From the NCBI GenBank assembly GCA_025642075.2, contig JAODUO010000148.1, forward strand, positions 501,525 through 565,524: 64,000 nt of DNA, given 5' to 3'. The notes beneath the pieces were generated by a model. That model saw only the letters and a program-made list of their open reading frames with translations, was not told where the DNA came from and searched no databases. Of the stretch, positions 31,612 to 44,625 are shown one piece after another (position 1 is the first letter of the stretch; each line of letters opens with the position of its first letter). Source of the stretch: Ridgeia piscesae (lineage: Eukaryota; Annelida; Polychaeta; Sabellida; Siboglinidae). The translations under genes and the position numbers were made by a program.

Positions 31612-32715
31612 AGGACAAATCGCGCGCTGTGTAGATACTCAACGCGCGCAAGGCCTTCCTAACAGCACCATATATCGGCAAGAATAAGCATTTTCATGTT
31701 TTGATGTTCGAAGTTGCGGCAAATCTACGGGTCTGGATTTTGAGGGGGAGATTTTGTTTATTAAATCGGGAGAAACTGCTTAAATAGCAAACCCGAACGG
31801 TAGATCGGTAGACATGTCTAAAATCGTAAGTTTGTGCTTTAGCACACGTGGACACTCTGGTAGCCGGTAATGTGCGTTTGTAGGAAGGGATGTGGTGAAC
31901 CGAACAGGCAAGAAGGGAAGAGTGAATTATGATCGGGCCGAAGGTATATGTATAATGTGGCTGCAGTTCGTAGAAAGCGCAACAACGACTGGGTAAATGG
32001 AAACAGCTATTGAATTCGCAGACCCGGTCCGAGGGCACGTGATATTGTGATGTGGAGGAGTAAACACGAACAGTAGATCTTTTGTAAATACATACGACAG
32101 CGTCAAGTGATGCTGTGTTGTGCTGTCAGCTCATTTGAAGTAATCGACAGTGTAAACGGGGCTCGACATGGATTGTGTTGCGGAGAAGCGTAATTTCTAG
32201 CTCTGGTAATGCGTCGTCACATTCGTAGCAAATTACACAGGTATTTTGACATTTTCATTTTTCAGTGGACACTTTGAGCGGGTGACCATTCTACAGGGCG
32301 TCGTTGTGGAGGTAAATTCGATTTATTGACAATAGTATAATTTACTGATCGTGGGATCAAATTAAAGTTCAACCTACTGTAAGGGTGAAAAGGGTTGTCC
32401 ATAAAATATAGCCCGCCGCGAATGTCATGCTTATCTGTCACTGGCTTTACAGTGTAATCACCATGAAATCAATGTCAAATGTGGCACGACGTGACAATTA
32501 ACTGAATGATTGCTGTTGATCAAGTCGATTGTAAAATCACAGTTACACTCCTTTCTACGAGTAATCATTTACTGTCGGATCACGTGTACGTGAATCGGGG
32601 TAGTACGATCTGGTGACATCCGCCTATTTTACCTTGACACAAATTGAGGATGTTTTAGAACCAAAGACGTATCCTGACATCTGTGCAGGTGTTGGCCGAA
32701 GTGGACCTCTGAGAA
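31612..32715. other. Upstream region of SAMHD1 homologue
   Basis: This is the probable promoter and 5'UTR of the plus-strand SAMHD1 gene. A TCTGTGCAG acceptor-like site at about 32680-32688, 27 bases before the start ATG, suggests an upstream non-coding exon. No other gene was seen. Confidence 0.4.
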
Positions 32716-35700
32716 ATGTCTACTGAAAGCAAGGTGACGTATGTTCTTACACACATTATTTGACCAACAACGGGACGGTTAAACAGAGCGTCTTACTATT
32801 GTCAAGAATCAGGTATAATCGTTTTGCCACAGGTGATCTCCTGTTTTGAGAGCTTCTGAGTGATGTCATAGTTGGTTTGGACTGTTTATAACATGTTTTA
32901 CATGACTAAAGTACAGTACGTACGTAACGTCTGCCGTAACATTTTTGTCACCTTCTCAGAATTCGTTCAATTGTTATCCTTCTTAGAAATTATTGGTTAA
33001 AAGGTCGTAACGTTCTTAGAAGTTGATGAAACGAATTTCCAAGAAACTGGTGTCGAGGGATGTTATACTTCTTTGTGTACCAGTAAGTTTGGACTGTTAT
33101 GAAACAATTTTACGTGCTTGGAGTAACCTACGTTGTGTAACTTATGTCGTACATATTTTGTCACCTTATCAGAAGGTCATAAATTATGTTACGACAGGTA
33201 AATGATTATGTATCGTACGGTGTCAAAGTGTTCACATACTTGTGCAATGATGCGTTACGACTCTACAACCCAGTGATCCGACCAGCCATTATCTAGTGCA
33301 GTCAACCGCGTCTTTGGGCGTGAATGCTCGGGAGTTCATGTTCGGCGAAACACTCATTTTAATTTTTTTAAATGATTTAACCAATACAAATATAGCAAGC
33401 AGTAGTAGTTGAGAGCCAACGCAGATGTGGTTATCTGACGAAAGATTAACTTATTCTGGCGTACCTGGTATCAAACATGATAACCTGAAAAATAATGTGG
33501 GCCCAGCGCTCTATTCGATGGGAAGTGGGACTTAACAATAAAAACATTCCGAAGGAATGGTAGTATATTGGCCTACAGCAGTTTCCGCAAACCCTGGCTC
33601 GTGGGCCATATTTGGCCTGCGGACGATTTTCAACTGGCCCGCAACGACCGCGCTAAGCCTAAGAAACGCAAATGGTCAAGTTATATAATAAAACAATGTT
33701 CTTTGGTTGATCCGTTAATCCATTAATCTAAAATAATTTAGAACTGTACACATGTATAAGATACATCGAATGGAGTACGAGAAATCGGACACTACATAAT
33801 GTTGTGAAGATGGTTTTGCTGAACGGTGAATATTTGTATTAAATGTGCAAGTATTTCAGATCAACTAAAAAAGTATTGTCTAAGCGTTTTCCATAACATG
33901 AAATAAATAACTGGTAGGAAGTTACGATATGGATCTACTTGTCTTTGCAAAACAATTAGATATTTATGAAAACGATCTACCTATATTAAAGTTCGAACGG
34001 TCCAATAAATAAATAACCTCTATATATATATATATATGTAAAATTACAAGTGTACGACGTTACCGTCCACGACGGCGCCATTAACCGGTATCTCGCTATT
34101 GGCGCCCCCACCCCCAGGTGTTCAACGACTGCGTGCACGGACACGTCGAGCTCGATCCGCTGTGTGTCGCCATCATCGACACGCCCCAGTTCCAGCGCCT
34201 GCGACACATCAAGCAACTGGGCGGTTCCTACTACGTCTTTCCCGGGGCGTCCCACAACCGCTTCGAGCACAGCATCGGGTACGTATTCTATGGGGAGAGT
34301 CGATTTATCTTACCCCAAGATCTTACCTCAAGACCGGTCAGTAGTTGCCCAAAACCTAGCATTGAGACCGTCTCAAGATAAATTTTCTGTTGTTGCAGTT
34401 CTCTATCGATGTATTTTTTCCATATGTTTTTTATCCGTTTGTAACCACTTTATATCTAAGCAATCAGTGAAAGGTAACAAAGGCATATTTTGGGTCTATG
34501 CATATAAAAGAGTTAATAAAAGATAACCATTCGCAACCACTCTCAAGTCAAGCATGGCAGCAGTTTACCAGAATAACCTAGTTGCATTCATGATTTAAAT
34601 TTAACGGACAGCCTGACGTCACTAATTCCTTCAATTCTAAGTTCGTCAATATCACAGTTTCTGTTCGCTTGTAGTTGATCATTGACAAGATTAAATTTAT
34701 TATTTCGCTATTAAATCTATCTGTTTCTCCAATACGGTACTGGCACAATTATGGGATATGTATGTACAAACCCCACCCGTTGCTCATTGTTCTGGTCTGT
34801 CTTTCAGTGACCTCACAGAGTCCGAGTGTGTTGATGTTCTGACTGACGAGCGATTACTAATCATGTCATGCACATTTGTTTCTACAGAGTGTGTTTCTTG
34901 GCGGGGCAGCTAATTGAAACGCTGAAGTCGAAGCAGCCCGAACTGAACATCACAGACCGTGAAGTGCTGTGTGTGAAGATAGCGGGGCTTTGTCACGACT
35001 TGGGTAGGTGCTTCAGTCTCTACGGATGTTGGTGTTTCTAGTAAATGCGTGTAGTTTGTAGTTTTAATGATTTATGTTACCTTGTGTATTTGACTTGTAG
35101 ATTTACTGACTTGCTAATTGCGGTGACTGTTTGTTTCAGGCCACGGACCATTTTCTCATTTGTTCGATCGGTTCTTGCATCAAGCCGCGCCACACCTTAG
35201 GAGTCACGTAAGTATACCACACAGCAATACTTGCACAAACGGCTTTCAAAGTAACATGTATCACGTAGCATTTAGATTCGCAAACGCGCATTTTATACTT
35301 TCAAGACGACCCCTCGATTAACTATGTAGTAGCAAGCCCTTGTCATTGACTTACATTAACTTCATTTCAATCCAAAGTCGCTTGTACTGTTGTATGAAGT
35401 AGATAATAACTTGGAAGTATTATGAATCGACACCGATGAACAAACGAAAGATAGAACAAACGTATTTAACAGATTTATGAATGAGGATATATACGTGTTG
35501 GGGTTGATTGTCTGGACTGTTGTGTGTGGTCAGCATGAGGAACGGTCCACGCGTTTGTTTGACCATCTGCTGGACGAACGAGGTGTCACATTGAAGCAAT
35601 TGAGCAAGAATGAACGAGAATTCATCAAGAGACTCATCCAACCGTCACCCAACCACTGCAGCTCACTGGCACGTACACTATTAATATTTACAGACTCAAC

Positions 35701-38700
35701 GTTCAGTCACCATTGTAAATGACGGCAGCTGTAACATAAATTTTACACATTCGTAATGGTCACTCAATATCGTATATTGACTACAGCTCATTGTCGCGTA
35801 CACTGTAATATTTGCACACTCGCACCGTTCACTTAGCATTGTAAATGACTGCAGGTCGCTGGCACGTACATTAAAATGTATTCGCTCGCAACGTTCACCC
35901 AGCCTCGTACATCGTGTGACCACAGCTCGCTGGCACGCAAGCTGTAACAACTTTGTGCACTCCCAACACATACAATGTATGCTCAATATGTTCACGTGTC
36001 TACTTGCATGTCTGCATGCACAACATTATCAACAGTGCGGAATCATTGCGTTTGCAGAAAAACATCGACAGACCGGCAGAAGAAATCGACGGAGGATCCG
36101 ACGACAGTACGTTTTTCTACGAGGTATGTGGCCGGAAAAAAGCAGTAACACATTCACGTTCGTCTGTCGACATTAGCTGCATATGAACGGCAGTCGTCTA
36201 GCGGTTCAACCTTTGTCAGGATTAAATTGTTATATTTACTACACGCGTTTATCGTGCGCCTGGCAGGTTTAAGTTGCCATACACAATAATTACACGTGAA
36301 CGTCATACGTCTGTCCGGTTTACGTTATCATACGTAACAATTACATCTTAACGTCATACGTCTGTTAGCTTTATGCTGTCATACATATTAATTACGTGTG
36401 AACATCACATGTATGTCACGGTTTCACACAAGTTGTCATTCTTGTTATACGTGGACACGTGTCATGTTTAAGTTGTCATATCCATTACACGTTAACTGCA
36501 TGTCTGTTAGGTTTGCGTTGTCACACTTCCTACGCCCTCGCCATGTATGCCAGTATGGTATCATCATAAATTATAGGCAAGCCACACAAGTTTCGTCATA
36601 CACAATCATCATGTCAACCCACTGGTGGTAACAGTTGGTAGAAAATGCGCCCAGTCCGTTGAAATCCGACCAGGTGTGAAAACCAAACAGATCGTGCCAA
36701 AATTTCAGGAAGTTCCGATTAGAGTATTACATTTTACACTCCGCGGCAGCATTAATTACAATCTGAAAGTTTTTTGGCACAACATTACAATTGCGACCCA
36801 CATTTCCGACTAGTAAAGCATAATTGACGAGCTTCATGGTATAAATTACCACATTACAATTATATTAAAAACGACGATCAGACAAGATCATTTTAAATAG
36901 AATACTTCCTATATGTTAACGTAGTGCCTCCATGAGCTATTGTTATAGGGACATCACGTGACTCTGCATGAAATTATAGTGCCATGATGATCACATGAAC
37001 ACTTTCTTTCTTCAGATCGTAGCCAACAAAAAGAATGGCGTCGACGTTGACAAATGGGACTACTTCGCCCGCGACTGTCACCATCTCGGAATCACCAACA
37101 ATTTCGACCACACGCGCGTCCTGAAATTTGCGCGAGTCATTGAAGTGGATGGAAGAAAACACATCTGCTTCAGAGACAAGGTCGGTCACCCACGCTTTTG
37201 ACGACGTATCGGCGTTGTAGTTTTACGTAGTTAGTTGATACGTCATTCTTTCCTTGGAACAAACTCATATTTATCATCATCTGTAATGGCCTACCTTGAT
37301 AATAATTATACGTAGAGCTATCAGTGTATAATATTATTGGACAATAATGAATACCAGCTTTGGAAACAATATTGGAACTGGTTGTAGACAGCAGACTTGC
37401 GTGACAAATTGATAGTTTTGTCCAATGCTAATGTTGAATGACCTGAATTGAATCGGTGGTTTTAGGAAGAGCGGAGTATTTACAACATGTTCTACACCCG
37501 CACAGTGCTACACCAACGCGCCTACCAACACGTTGTCTGCCATGCCGTCGAAATCATGTAAGCGACAATGGCAAATGATCACGTCACATTTGGTCAATAG
37601 TCGTCAGATTGTTCTTCTCTAAACGCAACTATAATCTATCCTCGCATGACAGGGGTCGCCATACTGATTACGTCACTGTCAGCCAACAGTACCACTGGCC
37701 TTTGTTGTAAGATTATGAATTTAAGTTCAGCCAGTAAGATCGCCCATTGAATCTGGTTCAAACGAGGTCAGCTGACCATAATATAAACATGTTTCAGTCA
37801 ACCGTGACGCCATGTTGTGGTTGCGAGTGGAATGTTACATAAGGATTCCCACCAGTCGTGTATCCGTCTTCAAATTGGGGCGGGTATTTGCGATGCTGTT
37901 CTAATAGATGACGCAGTCACGGCTGGCGAAATAAATAATTACTTTGATTTAGCTAACTTCAGCATTTCATCTAAGGCATTAACTATGGCTAGTTTGCTAG
38001 GATGCTGTGGCCTGACATTTCGTTGTTTTCTTTTTGAAAGGCTCAATTGAATACAAAGATCATGTCGATGATTAATTTGCGATCGCTGTTATCTCGCTAT
38101 AATATGATCTGACATGACGTAAACACGGTTATTTTATGGCCTCTGCCGATCGTCGAACTTGAAGGTACGAATAAGGAGTAAGGTGTAACCGATGTAAACT
38201 ATCACTAGTATTCGGCGTGTGTATCACGCGGTAACGTTGGTGTAATGTAATCTAGCACCGTGAATGCGTAATAACTATATTGGGTACATTGTTCATGAGG
38301 TGGAATGTCGCGAAACCACACAGCGGCCATGATTCCGCCGGTTCTGTGCGAATCACTGCCCAATACAAACAGCAAGGTTACATTACTTCGACATTTTATT
38401 ATGCGCGAAACGTCAGCCCACACGTACCGAATGCTAGAGCTCTAGCTGTTATGTTGCACGCTCTTTTGTCTCAGGTTGACGGACGCGTTACTGAAGGCCA
38501 ATGACCATTTGATGATATACGGCAAAGAGGAGTGAGTTCCTTAAACCCTTCTGTTCACCAGAGAGCGACATCGTCTTGTGTCCAACATCTGTCTAAGTAT
38601 TCCATGCACTTCTGGAAAGCCGAGTAATATTAATTACGCGTGTATATCATTTTAGCCCAGCGTTGTCACAGCAGCGAATGATAAGGCTACCAACAATACA

Positions 38701-40124
38701 AACATTGTCATTCGTAAGTTGTTCGTAATGAGCAAGCTGATCTACATGTTAATACGCCGACTTCGGACGTATCTGGCTGAATTTCCTCGGTGGGGCCGAG
38801 GTGCAGTCGCCTCTTTCTGTTTTCTTCAGCTCCCTTAAAGCATTTCCCTGTAATCTACCAAGTGTCGGTGTGTTTACACACGAACAAATGTAGTGACTAA
38901 GAATTATCTGCTCACATGTAGCAAGTATGGTTTTCTACCTGTTGGAATCTGGCAAGAATGACGTTTTGTACACATGTTTATAACGTTCGCTTTACGAAAC
39001 GGGTTAGTATGCCGTAGGAAATTGTTGTCAGCATTATAGATATGTAGTTTGAATGTGTACTATACTTATATGAAACTAATCGGTTCAACCCGTGTGAGGG
39101 CGCCGTCAATTGACAAAATGGCGCTGACTGGAGTGAATCAGCTCTATGATTGTCTAGCTCTGTTCTGACTACGCTTCTTCACGTGATGTCACTGGTCGTT
39201 CATGTGCGCCATAGAAGCCGACCGCTGAAGATGTCTGAGTGCATGGACGACATGGAGGCGTTCAGCCAGCTCACGGACCACGTCTACCATCTGATACTGC
39301 ACGGGAGCCCCAAGAACGGACTACGCGAGGCCGCAGACATACTGCGCAGACTAGAGCGACGTGAACTCTATCGCTGCATCTCCCACACGAGACCACGAAG
39401 CTGCCCAGCAGTAGTAAGAACAAGCTCATGTTCATTTTAGTGGCTCTTTTACAGTTGCTTTCATATATCTATTCATAGAGGATATAACAGATGCGCGGTT
39501 TTTTTCCAGTGGTTAGCGCGTCCGCCTGACACGCCGCCGGCCCGGGTTCAGTACTCGGACGCGGCAGGCATGTCGTATTTAGTGTAGAAACGTGGCTGTC
39601 AATATTGAATCGTGAATCGGAGAATCTCGTTGATGTCGGTCCTGTCTCAATTTGGGATGTGAAACAACCACTGAGAATGACAAACACCCTGGCAGTGACC
39701 AGCCTCATTGCCAGTATAGAAAGGTCGGCTTGGCGTAAATGTTATGAAAAAGGCTGATGAGACTTTATACGATCATAACATTTTAACCAGAGTATATACA
39801 TATACTAGTCAGTTCATACAACCATGCCGGGTGCTGGAAATTCACAAAGTCCACAGCCTTCCCTCTAAATGTCTCGACAACTGCCGAGGTTGAGAGTGAT
39901 AAGGAATACTAAATAATAATACGACAGTGTTGTGTCTTGCGCGTATTGGCGTACACCAGGAGAAGTTGAACGAACTGCACACTGTCTGATATGATAGCCA
40001 GTCGTTGTTTTGGCAGGTACGAGTTGAAGAGATCAGCAAACGCGTCGTGGAGCTGTCACAAGGAACGGTGGCGCCGGAAGACTTTAAGATCTCGGTAAAC
40101 AGCAACACTATACAGCACTCATTA

Positions 40125-40168
<44 letters not shown>

Positions 40169-40974
40169 TATGCGCGCGCGCACGCGTTCCTGCGTGTCTG
40201 CGTGCGTGCGTGCGTACGTGCGTGCGTGCGTGCGTGCGTGCGTGGGTGATCGCCCGCACGCCTGTCTGTCCGTCTGTCAGCCTATGTGTCTGTATTTTTG
40301 AGTGTGCATGAGTGCGTGCGTGCGTGAGTGCGTGCGTACGTGCATGTGTGTTTTAACAACCATAAGATAAGGCGGCTGAACCCATACTTTAGGAATAATA
40401 AGTATTTTACAGATAATTAAGACGGAAAAAAGAAGCTATCCGCAATGCAGAACTATATTAATGCTAATACAGTAATACTGTACATGGGTTCGTGTCAGTT
40501 CGTCTGTATACAATGTTGTGGACAAGTCTAACAAATGCACGTATGTTTCAATGAAATAATAACGTTGGATTATCCTTGCTATATAGTGTTTATAATTGGC
40601 GTGCAAATGTGTACTATAAACATATGTAGCACCTTATTATCCGCTATATCCTGTGTTTCTAGGTTGTGAAATTCGACTATGGAATGTGTGAAAAGAATCC
40701 GGTTGACTCAGTGTTGTTCTACAAGAAAAAAGAGCCCGAAAAAGCCGTGTCCAGAGGGACGGAAGAACCGGTGAGTGTGACAATTGTGCTACTAGTAACA
40801 TATCAGGTATGTACGAACATACGCACACAGTTAAATTTATGTGTTGATATGCATATATTTTGGATCAATTTGAATGTTACATTATCAGCCAGTTCTTGAT
40901 AGAAATGACAGCGACTTCGCACATGGACAATTTCGCCAGTTCACTCAGCTACGCACATTAGCACCGAGTTCTTC

Positions 40975-41054
<80 letters not shown>

Positions 41055-41081
41055 CGCTCGCTCGCTCGCTCGCTCGCTCGC

Positions 41082-41138
<57 letters not shown>

Positions 41139-41455
41139 GTCTGTCTGTCTCTCCCTCTCCCCCCTCTCTTCCTCTATCACTGTCACACTCACTGCCTGTC
41201 TCTATCTCTATGTATGTATTCGTCTCTCAGATTTCGTTCATTCCTCATCTATTCCCGCCCCTCTTTCTTTCTGTGTGATCTGTTCATTAATACATACGAT
41301 ATCATCGCTAGATTTCGTTGTTGCTGCCGTCCACCTTCTGTGAGTTCATCCTGCGCTTCTTCTGGAAGAAGTCAGACGCCAGCTCGGAGCACGGAAGACT
41401 AGCCTTTGAAGCCTGGCTGCAAGAAGACGGGTCGTGGCAGAAGAGTGAAAGTTGA
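32716..41455 (+). CDS. SAMHD1: SAMHD1-type deoxynucleoside triphosphate triphosphohydrolase, 13 exons, no SAM domain
   Basis: Exons: 32716-32733, 34118-34278, 34888-35003, 35140-35207, 35534-35643, 36036-36123, 37016-37180, 37466-37557, 38475-38531, 39215-39413, 40017-40094, 40663-40770, 41312-41455. With these borders all phases agree and the product is about 467 residues. Exon 1 gives only MSTESK, then [15 protein letters not shown] follows at once, so the N-terminal SAM domain of vertebrate SAMHD1 is absent. HD motif residues are present: FEHS (His about 57), CHDLGHG (His-Asp about 96-97) and KWDYFARD (Asp about 207). Substrate-site DTPQFQRLR and the SHNRFEHS loop are conserved. Exons 10-13 hold [28 protein letters not shown] and a degenerate C-terminal lobe. 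The family hydrolyses dNTPs to nucleosides and triphosphate, is allosterically activated by GTP/dNTPs, and limits dNTP pools. The exon 5/6 border is the weakest: exon 6 could instead start at 36058. Confidence 0.9.
32876..33190. repeat. Degenerate ~213-bp tandem duplication in SAMHD1 intron 1
   Basis: TTTGGACTGTTTATAAC ... TTTTGTCACCTTCTCAGAA (from 32876) recurs as TTTGGACTGTTATGAAAC ... TTTTGTCACCTTATCAGAA (from about 33089), with the same order of intermediate motifs (TTTTAC, CGTAAC, GTCGTA). It is moderately diverged. Confidence 0.6.
33580..33670. mobile_element. hAT terminal-type remnant
   Basis: CAGCAGTTTCCGCAAACCCT, then GGCTCGTGGGCCATATTTGG and CCTGCGGACGATTTTCAACT, resembles the common hAT/Charlie-like end (CAGxGGTTCxCAAACxxTGG ... 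GGGCC ... TGGCCCGC). No matching opposite end was located. Confidence 0.4.
35660..35985. repeat. ~68-bp degenerate tandem repeat at the SAMHD1 exon 5 border
   Basis: Five diverged units start with a GCAGCTC(A/G)CTGGCACGTAC-like string, at about 35661, 35722, 35782, 35850 and 35920, each followed by CACTC/ACGTTCA...CATTGTAAATGA-like sequence. The first unit overlaps the 3' side of exon 5. Confidence 0.65.
36205..36545. repeat. ~51-bp degenerate tandem repeat in SAMHD1 intron 6
   Basis: About six units share GTCATACGTCTGT, GGTTTACGTT(G/A)TCATAC and AATTACACGTGAA-like blocks in the same order. The units differ substantially, so the array is old. Confidence 0.6.
39505..39720 (+). mobile_element. 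tRNA-derived SINE in SAMHD1 intron 10
   Basis: CAGTGGTTAGCGCGTCCGCC (A box) is followed by GGCCCGGGTTCAGTACTCGG (B-box-like, degenerate) and CGCGGCAGG, like a tRNA 3' half. An unrelated body of about 150 bp follows. It lies between exons 10 and 11. Confidence 0.55.
40125..40350. repeat. (TG)n with (TGCG)n tract in SAMHD1 intron 11
   Basis: About 44 bp of TG, then interrupted CGTG tetranucleotide blocks (about 40197-40250 and 40312-40345). Simple repeat only. Confidence 0.9.
40978..41165. repeat. (CT)n-(CTCG)n-(CTGT)n compound microsatellite in SAMHD1 intron 12
   Basis: (CT)n runs from about 40978 to 41050, then CTCG tetramers to about 41082, then CTGT tetramers to about 41150. The pyrimidine-rich strand is the sense strand of the intron. 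Confidence 0.95.
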
Positions 41456-42069
41456 TGACAGAGTCACTCAACCTGTTTTCACCAGTAATTCGCTTTGCTG
41501 ACGGAGACTTCTGTGATACTGTCGCGTTGGAACCATCGCTGTGCACCTGGGCACACGTGTATGTTCCGGAAAATCTCCCAGCGACACGCGATGCATGTAT
41601 CACATCGTGAGTGTGTGTGCGTGCGTGCGTGCGTGCGTGGGTGCGTGCGTGGGTGTGTTGGTGATGTAATGTCACCGGGCAGACATGTTATATAGGTAAT
41701 TAAGGCGTTTTAAACACAGTAATATCTAATGTATGTGTGTAACTATTTCACACAAATCCGTGTTTTATTTATTCGCGCAAAATCAGTGCAACTGTTTCGT
41801 GTTTGAAGCAAAAAATGATATTATGTTAACTGAGAATGAAAGGTGGTTGTGATTTCTGCAGGACTCATACCTGTCGTATCCTCCGTAGTTTATTATTTCA
41901 CATATGACGTTTGTCCAATTTGTTTACAAACGCATTGGTATGCTTTTGTTTTATCGGTGTGTTGCTGTCGAACATGACTTGTTAATTATCGGTTTGTTAG
42001 GATTGGGAATAAAACATTACTCGTGAGATACTCCACCATTATGTGTTGAACTTTCTGCAGAGACCAGCA

Positions 42070-42425
<356 letters not shown>

Positions 42426-42528
42426 GTCCATTTCATATTTAAGTACAATACTTGGATAAAAGATAATTGACATTTATCAATGCCACATAAATTGGTAGAC
42501 TATATTACATTATAAGTAAACCCAACTT

Positions 42529-43440
42529 ATGATTTGCTATGCTACTTATAATTGGTGCGTGGTGGACAGTTTATTATTGGCTCATGTACAAATATACCAG
42601 GATGTCTTTCACACCCAGTTAGTTCAGACTCAACTATGTATACATTGTAGGCAGTCACTAGAGCCACAGACTTACTTTAAATGGGTGACTACTGCAGACG
42701 GCAACTTGACACTTGGCAAAACTGGCTTCAAAGCAGTGAGAGCCAAACTGAATCCCTCTAGTCTAGATGTGCCAGTCACAGCAGCCCGTGCTGTGTAAAC
42801 GGTCATTAAACTGTAGGGTGGAACGTCACTAGGGCCATTGTGAAGTTGATAAAGGGCAACCATAAAACCTGGAGAAACAAGAGGTATCTATCTACCTTTC
42901 CATGTAAATACGTTTGTAGCGTCATATATCATATTTACAGTTTTTAGGCTGTAAGAGATGTTCTAACACAAAAGAAGTCAAAGTATGTGTCAATGAGGTA
43001 ATAGTATCACTAACGCCACCCTAGTCTGGCATTTGTGTATGCTATCATTGCAGGTAGTTTATCGTGCAGTTTATGTGTGGCCGCTGGGAGTCTTGCAGGA
43101 GGCGTTCAATGGGATGATCCTGGGCTTTCTCGTCTCGTATCTGAAAGAAATACACAACTGTGACTGTCATTCTTCCGAGGGATGTCCCTTGCATTCAGAT
43201 ATGTTCTGGTACCATAACAAATTATATGTATGACCCAACACACAATTATTATCTTTATATAAATACATTAACCATGCAGTTTAGATGCATTTCTAGATGG
43301 CACAACCGGACACAAGTAGTAGCTTGTTTCATGGGTGGGTGAACGGTATTGAACATTACATGCGTTAGCAGCTTGTATTTAAGAGACAACAATGCATTGG
43401 GGTTGGGGTCACTGAGGAAACGAAGAGCCAGAGTAGATCA
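42529..43440 (+). other. Unrecognised ORFs, possibly exons
   Basis: Three stretches look better than random. 42600-42798 contains SLEPQTYFKWVTTADGN and LTLGKTGFKAVRAKLNP. 43054-43233 follows a CATTGCAG acceptor and contains VWPLGVLQEAFNGMILGFLV. 43371-43440 lies between a TTAGCAG acceptor and a CAG/GTATAC donor. I do not recognise a family and cannot join them into a model. They might be UTR, a small unknown gene, or transposon debris. Confidence 0.2.
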
Positions 43441-44103
43441 GGTATACATAAAGGCGCGCATGCGTGCGTGTGCGTGCGTGCACGGGCGTCGATCGGTGGG
43501 GGGGACGGGGGGCGCGTCCCCCTACCTTTCAGCGTGGGGGGACAGCATAGGAATTGTTCCCCACCCACACTTTTCAGCTCAGAAAATATGCGAGGCATAT
43601 AGCCTGACTCGCCACTCCTCTCTCTCTCTCTCTTAAAAGCCGTTACACAAGGCTAGCTAGACTATAAACTCGCGATATGAAGTTCCGACCACCCATTAGA
43701 AAATCGACTAGATAAATTGCTTGGCTGGCCACACCGCGCAACTTGATCTTACTTTAGTAAATAACCATCATACCGGACTGCGCCGTTGCCGGGCTCTATC
43801 AGTTTGCAACCTTGTGTTGATATTATTTATAGGCTCTAACACGGGCGTCGATCAGTGGGGGACGGGGGGACGCGTTCCCCCCACTTTTCAGCGTAGGGGG
43901 ACAGCATATGAATTGTCCCCCCCCACTTTTCAGTTCAGAAAAATTGCGGGGCATGTAGCCTGACTCACCACTCTTCTCTCTTAAAAGCCGCTACACAGGA
44001 CTAGCTAGACAATAAACTCGTGATATGAAGTTCCGACCACCCATTAGAAAATCGACTGGCCACAGCGCGCAACTTGATCTTACTTCAGTAAATAATCATC
44101 ATG

Positions 44104-44242
44104 CCGGTGTAGCACTTACATTTTTCCGGCGTTATAAACGTTCCGATTGACGTTTCTGCGCATGTGCGATAAATGTAAAATCATTAATGTGCAGCAAAAG
44201 GAAAATGCATTTATGGTATAAATATTACGGGTTGTTCGTTAG

Positions 44243-44311
<69 letters not shown>

Positions 44312-44625
44312 TATGTAAAGTTATTTGTAGCAAATTAACACGAGGCAAACAAGTTTTGAAGCATGTTTTGATAGCAAACGTGACTATAGAGTATAGTGCG
44401 CCATAATCCGTGACTGTGATTTAAACAAACGTAAGATGTTATTGTATTGAACGACATCTTAAGCAACTCTTCACAGTAATCATCACAGATGAACAGCCCG
44501 TGGCATTCATACCAAAAATGCTTTGTCGTTTCGCTGCACATTGGGGATTTTATATTTATCGCGCATGCGCAGAAACGTAAATCGGAAAGTTTATAACGAC
44601 CGAAAAAATATAAGCGCGACACTGG
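44104..44625. mobile_element. Small TIR element (MITE), copy 2, inside composite element B
   Basis: It begins CCGGTGTAGCACTTACATTT and ends with the complementary ...TATAAGCGCGACACTGG. The ends carry CGTTTCTGCGCATG in inverted orientation. The interior matches 28051-28493 in reverse complement (for example GCGCCATAATCCGTGACTGT). It has an expanded (TA)n block at about 44248-44315 that copy 1 lacks. It splits the motif CATCATGCCGGGCTGTGCCG of the host element. Confidence 0.8.
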
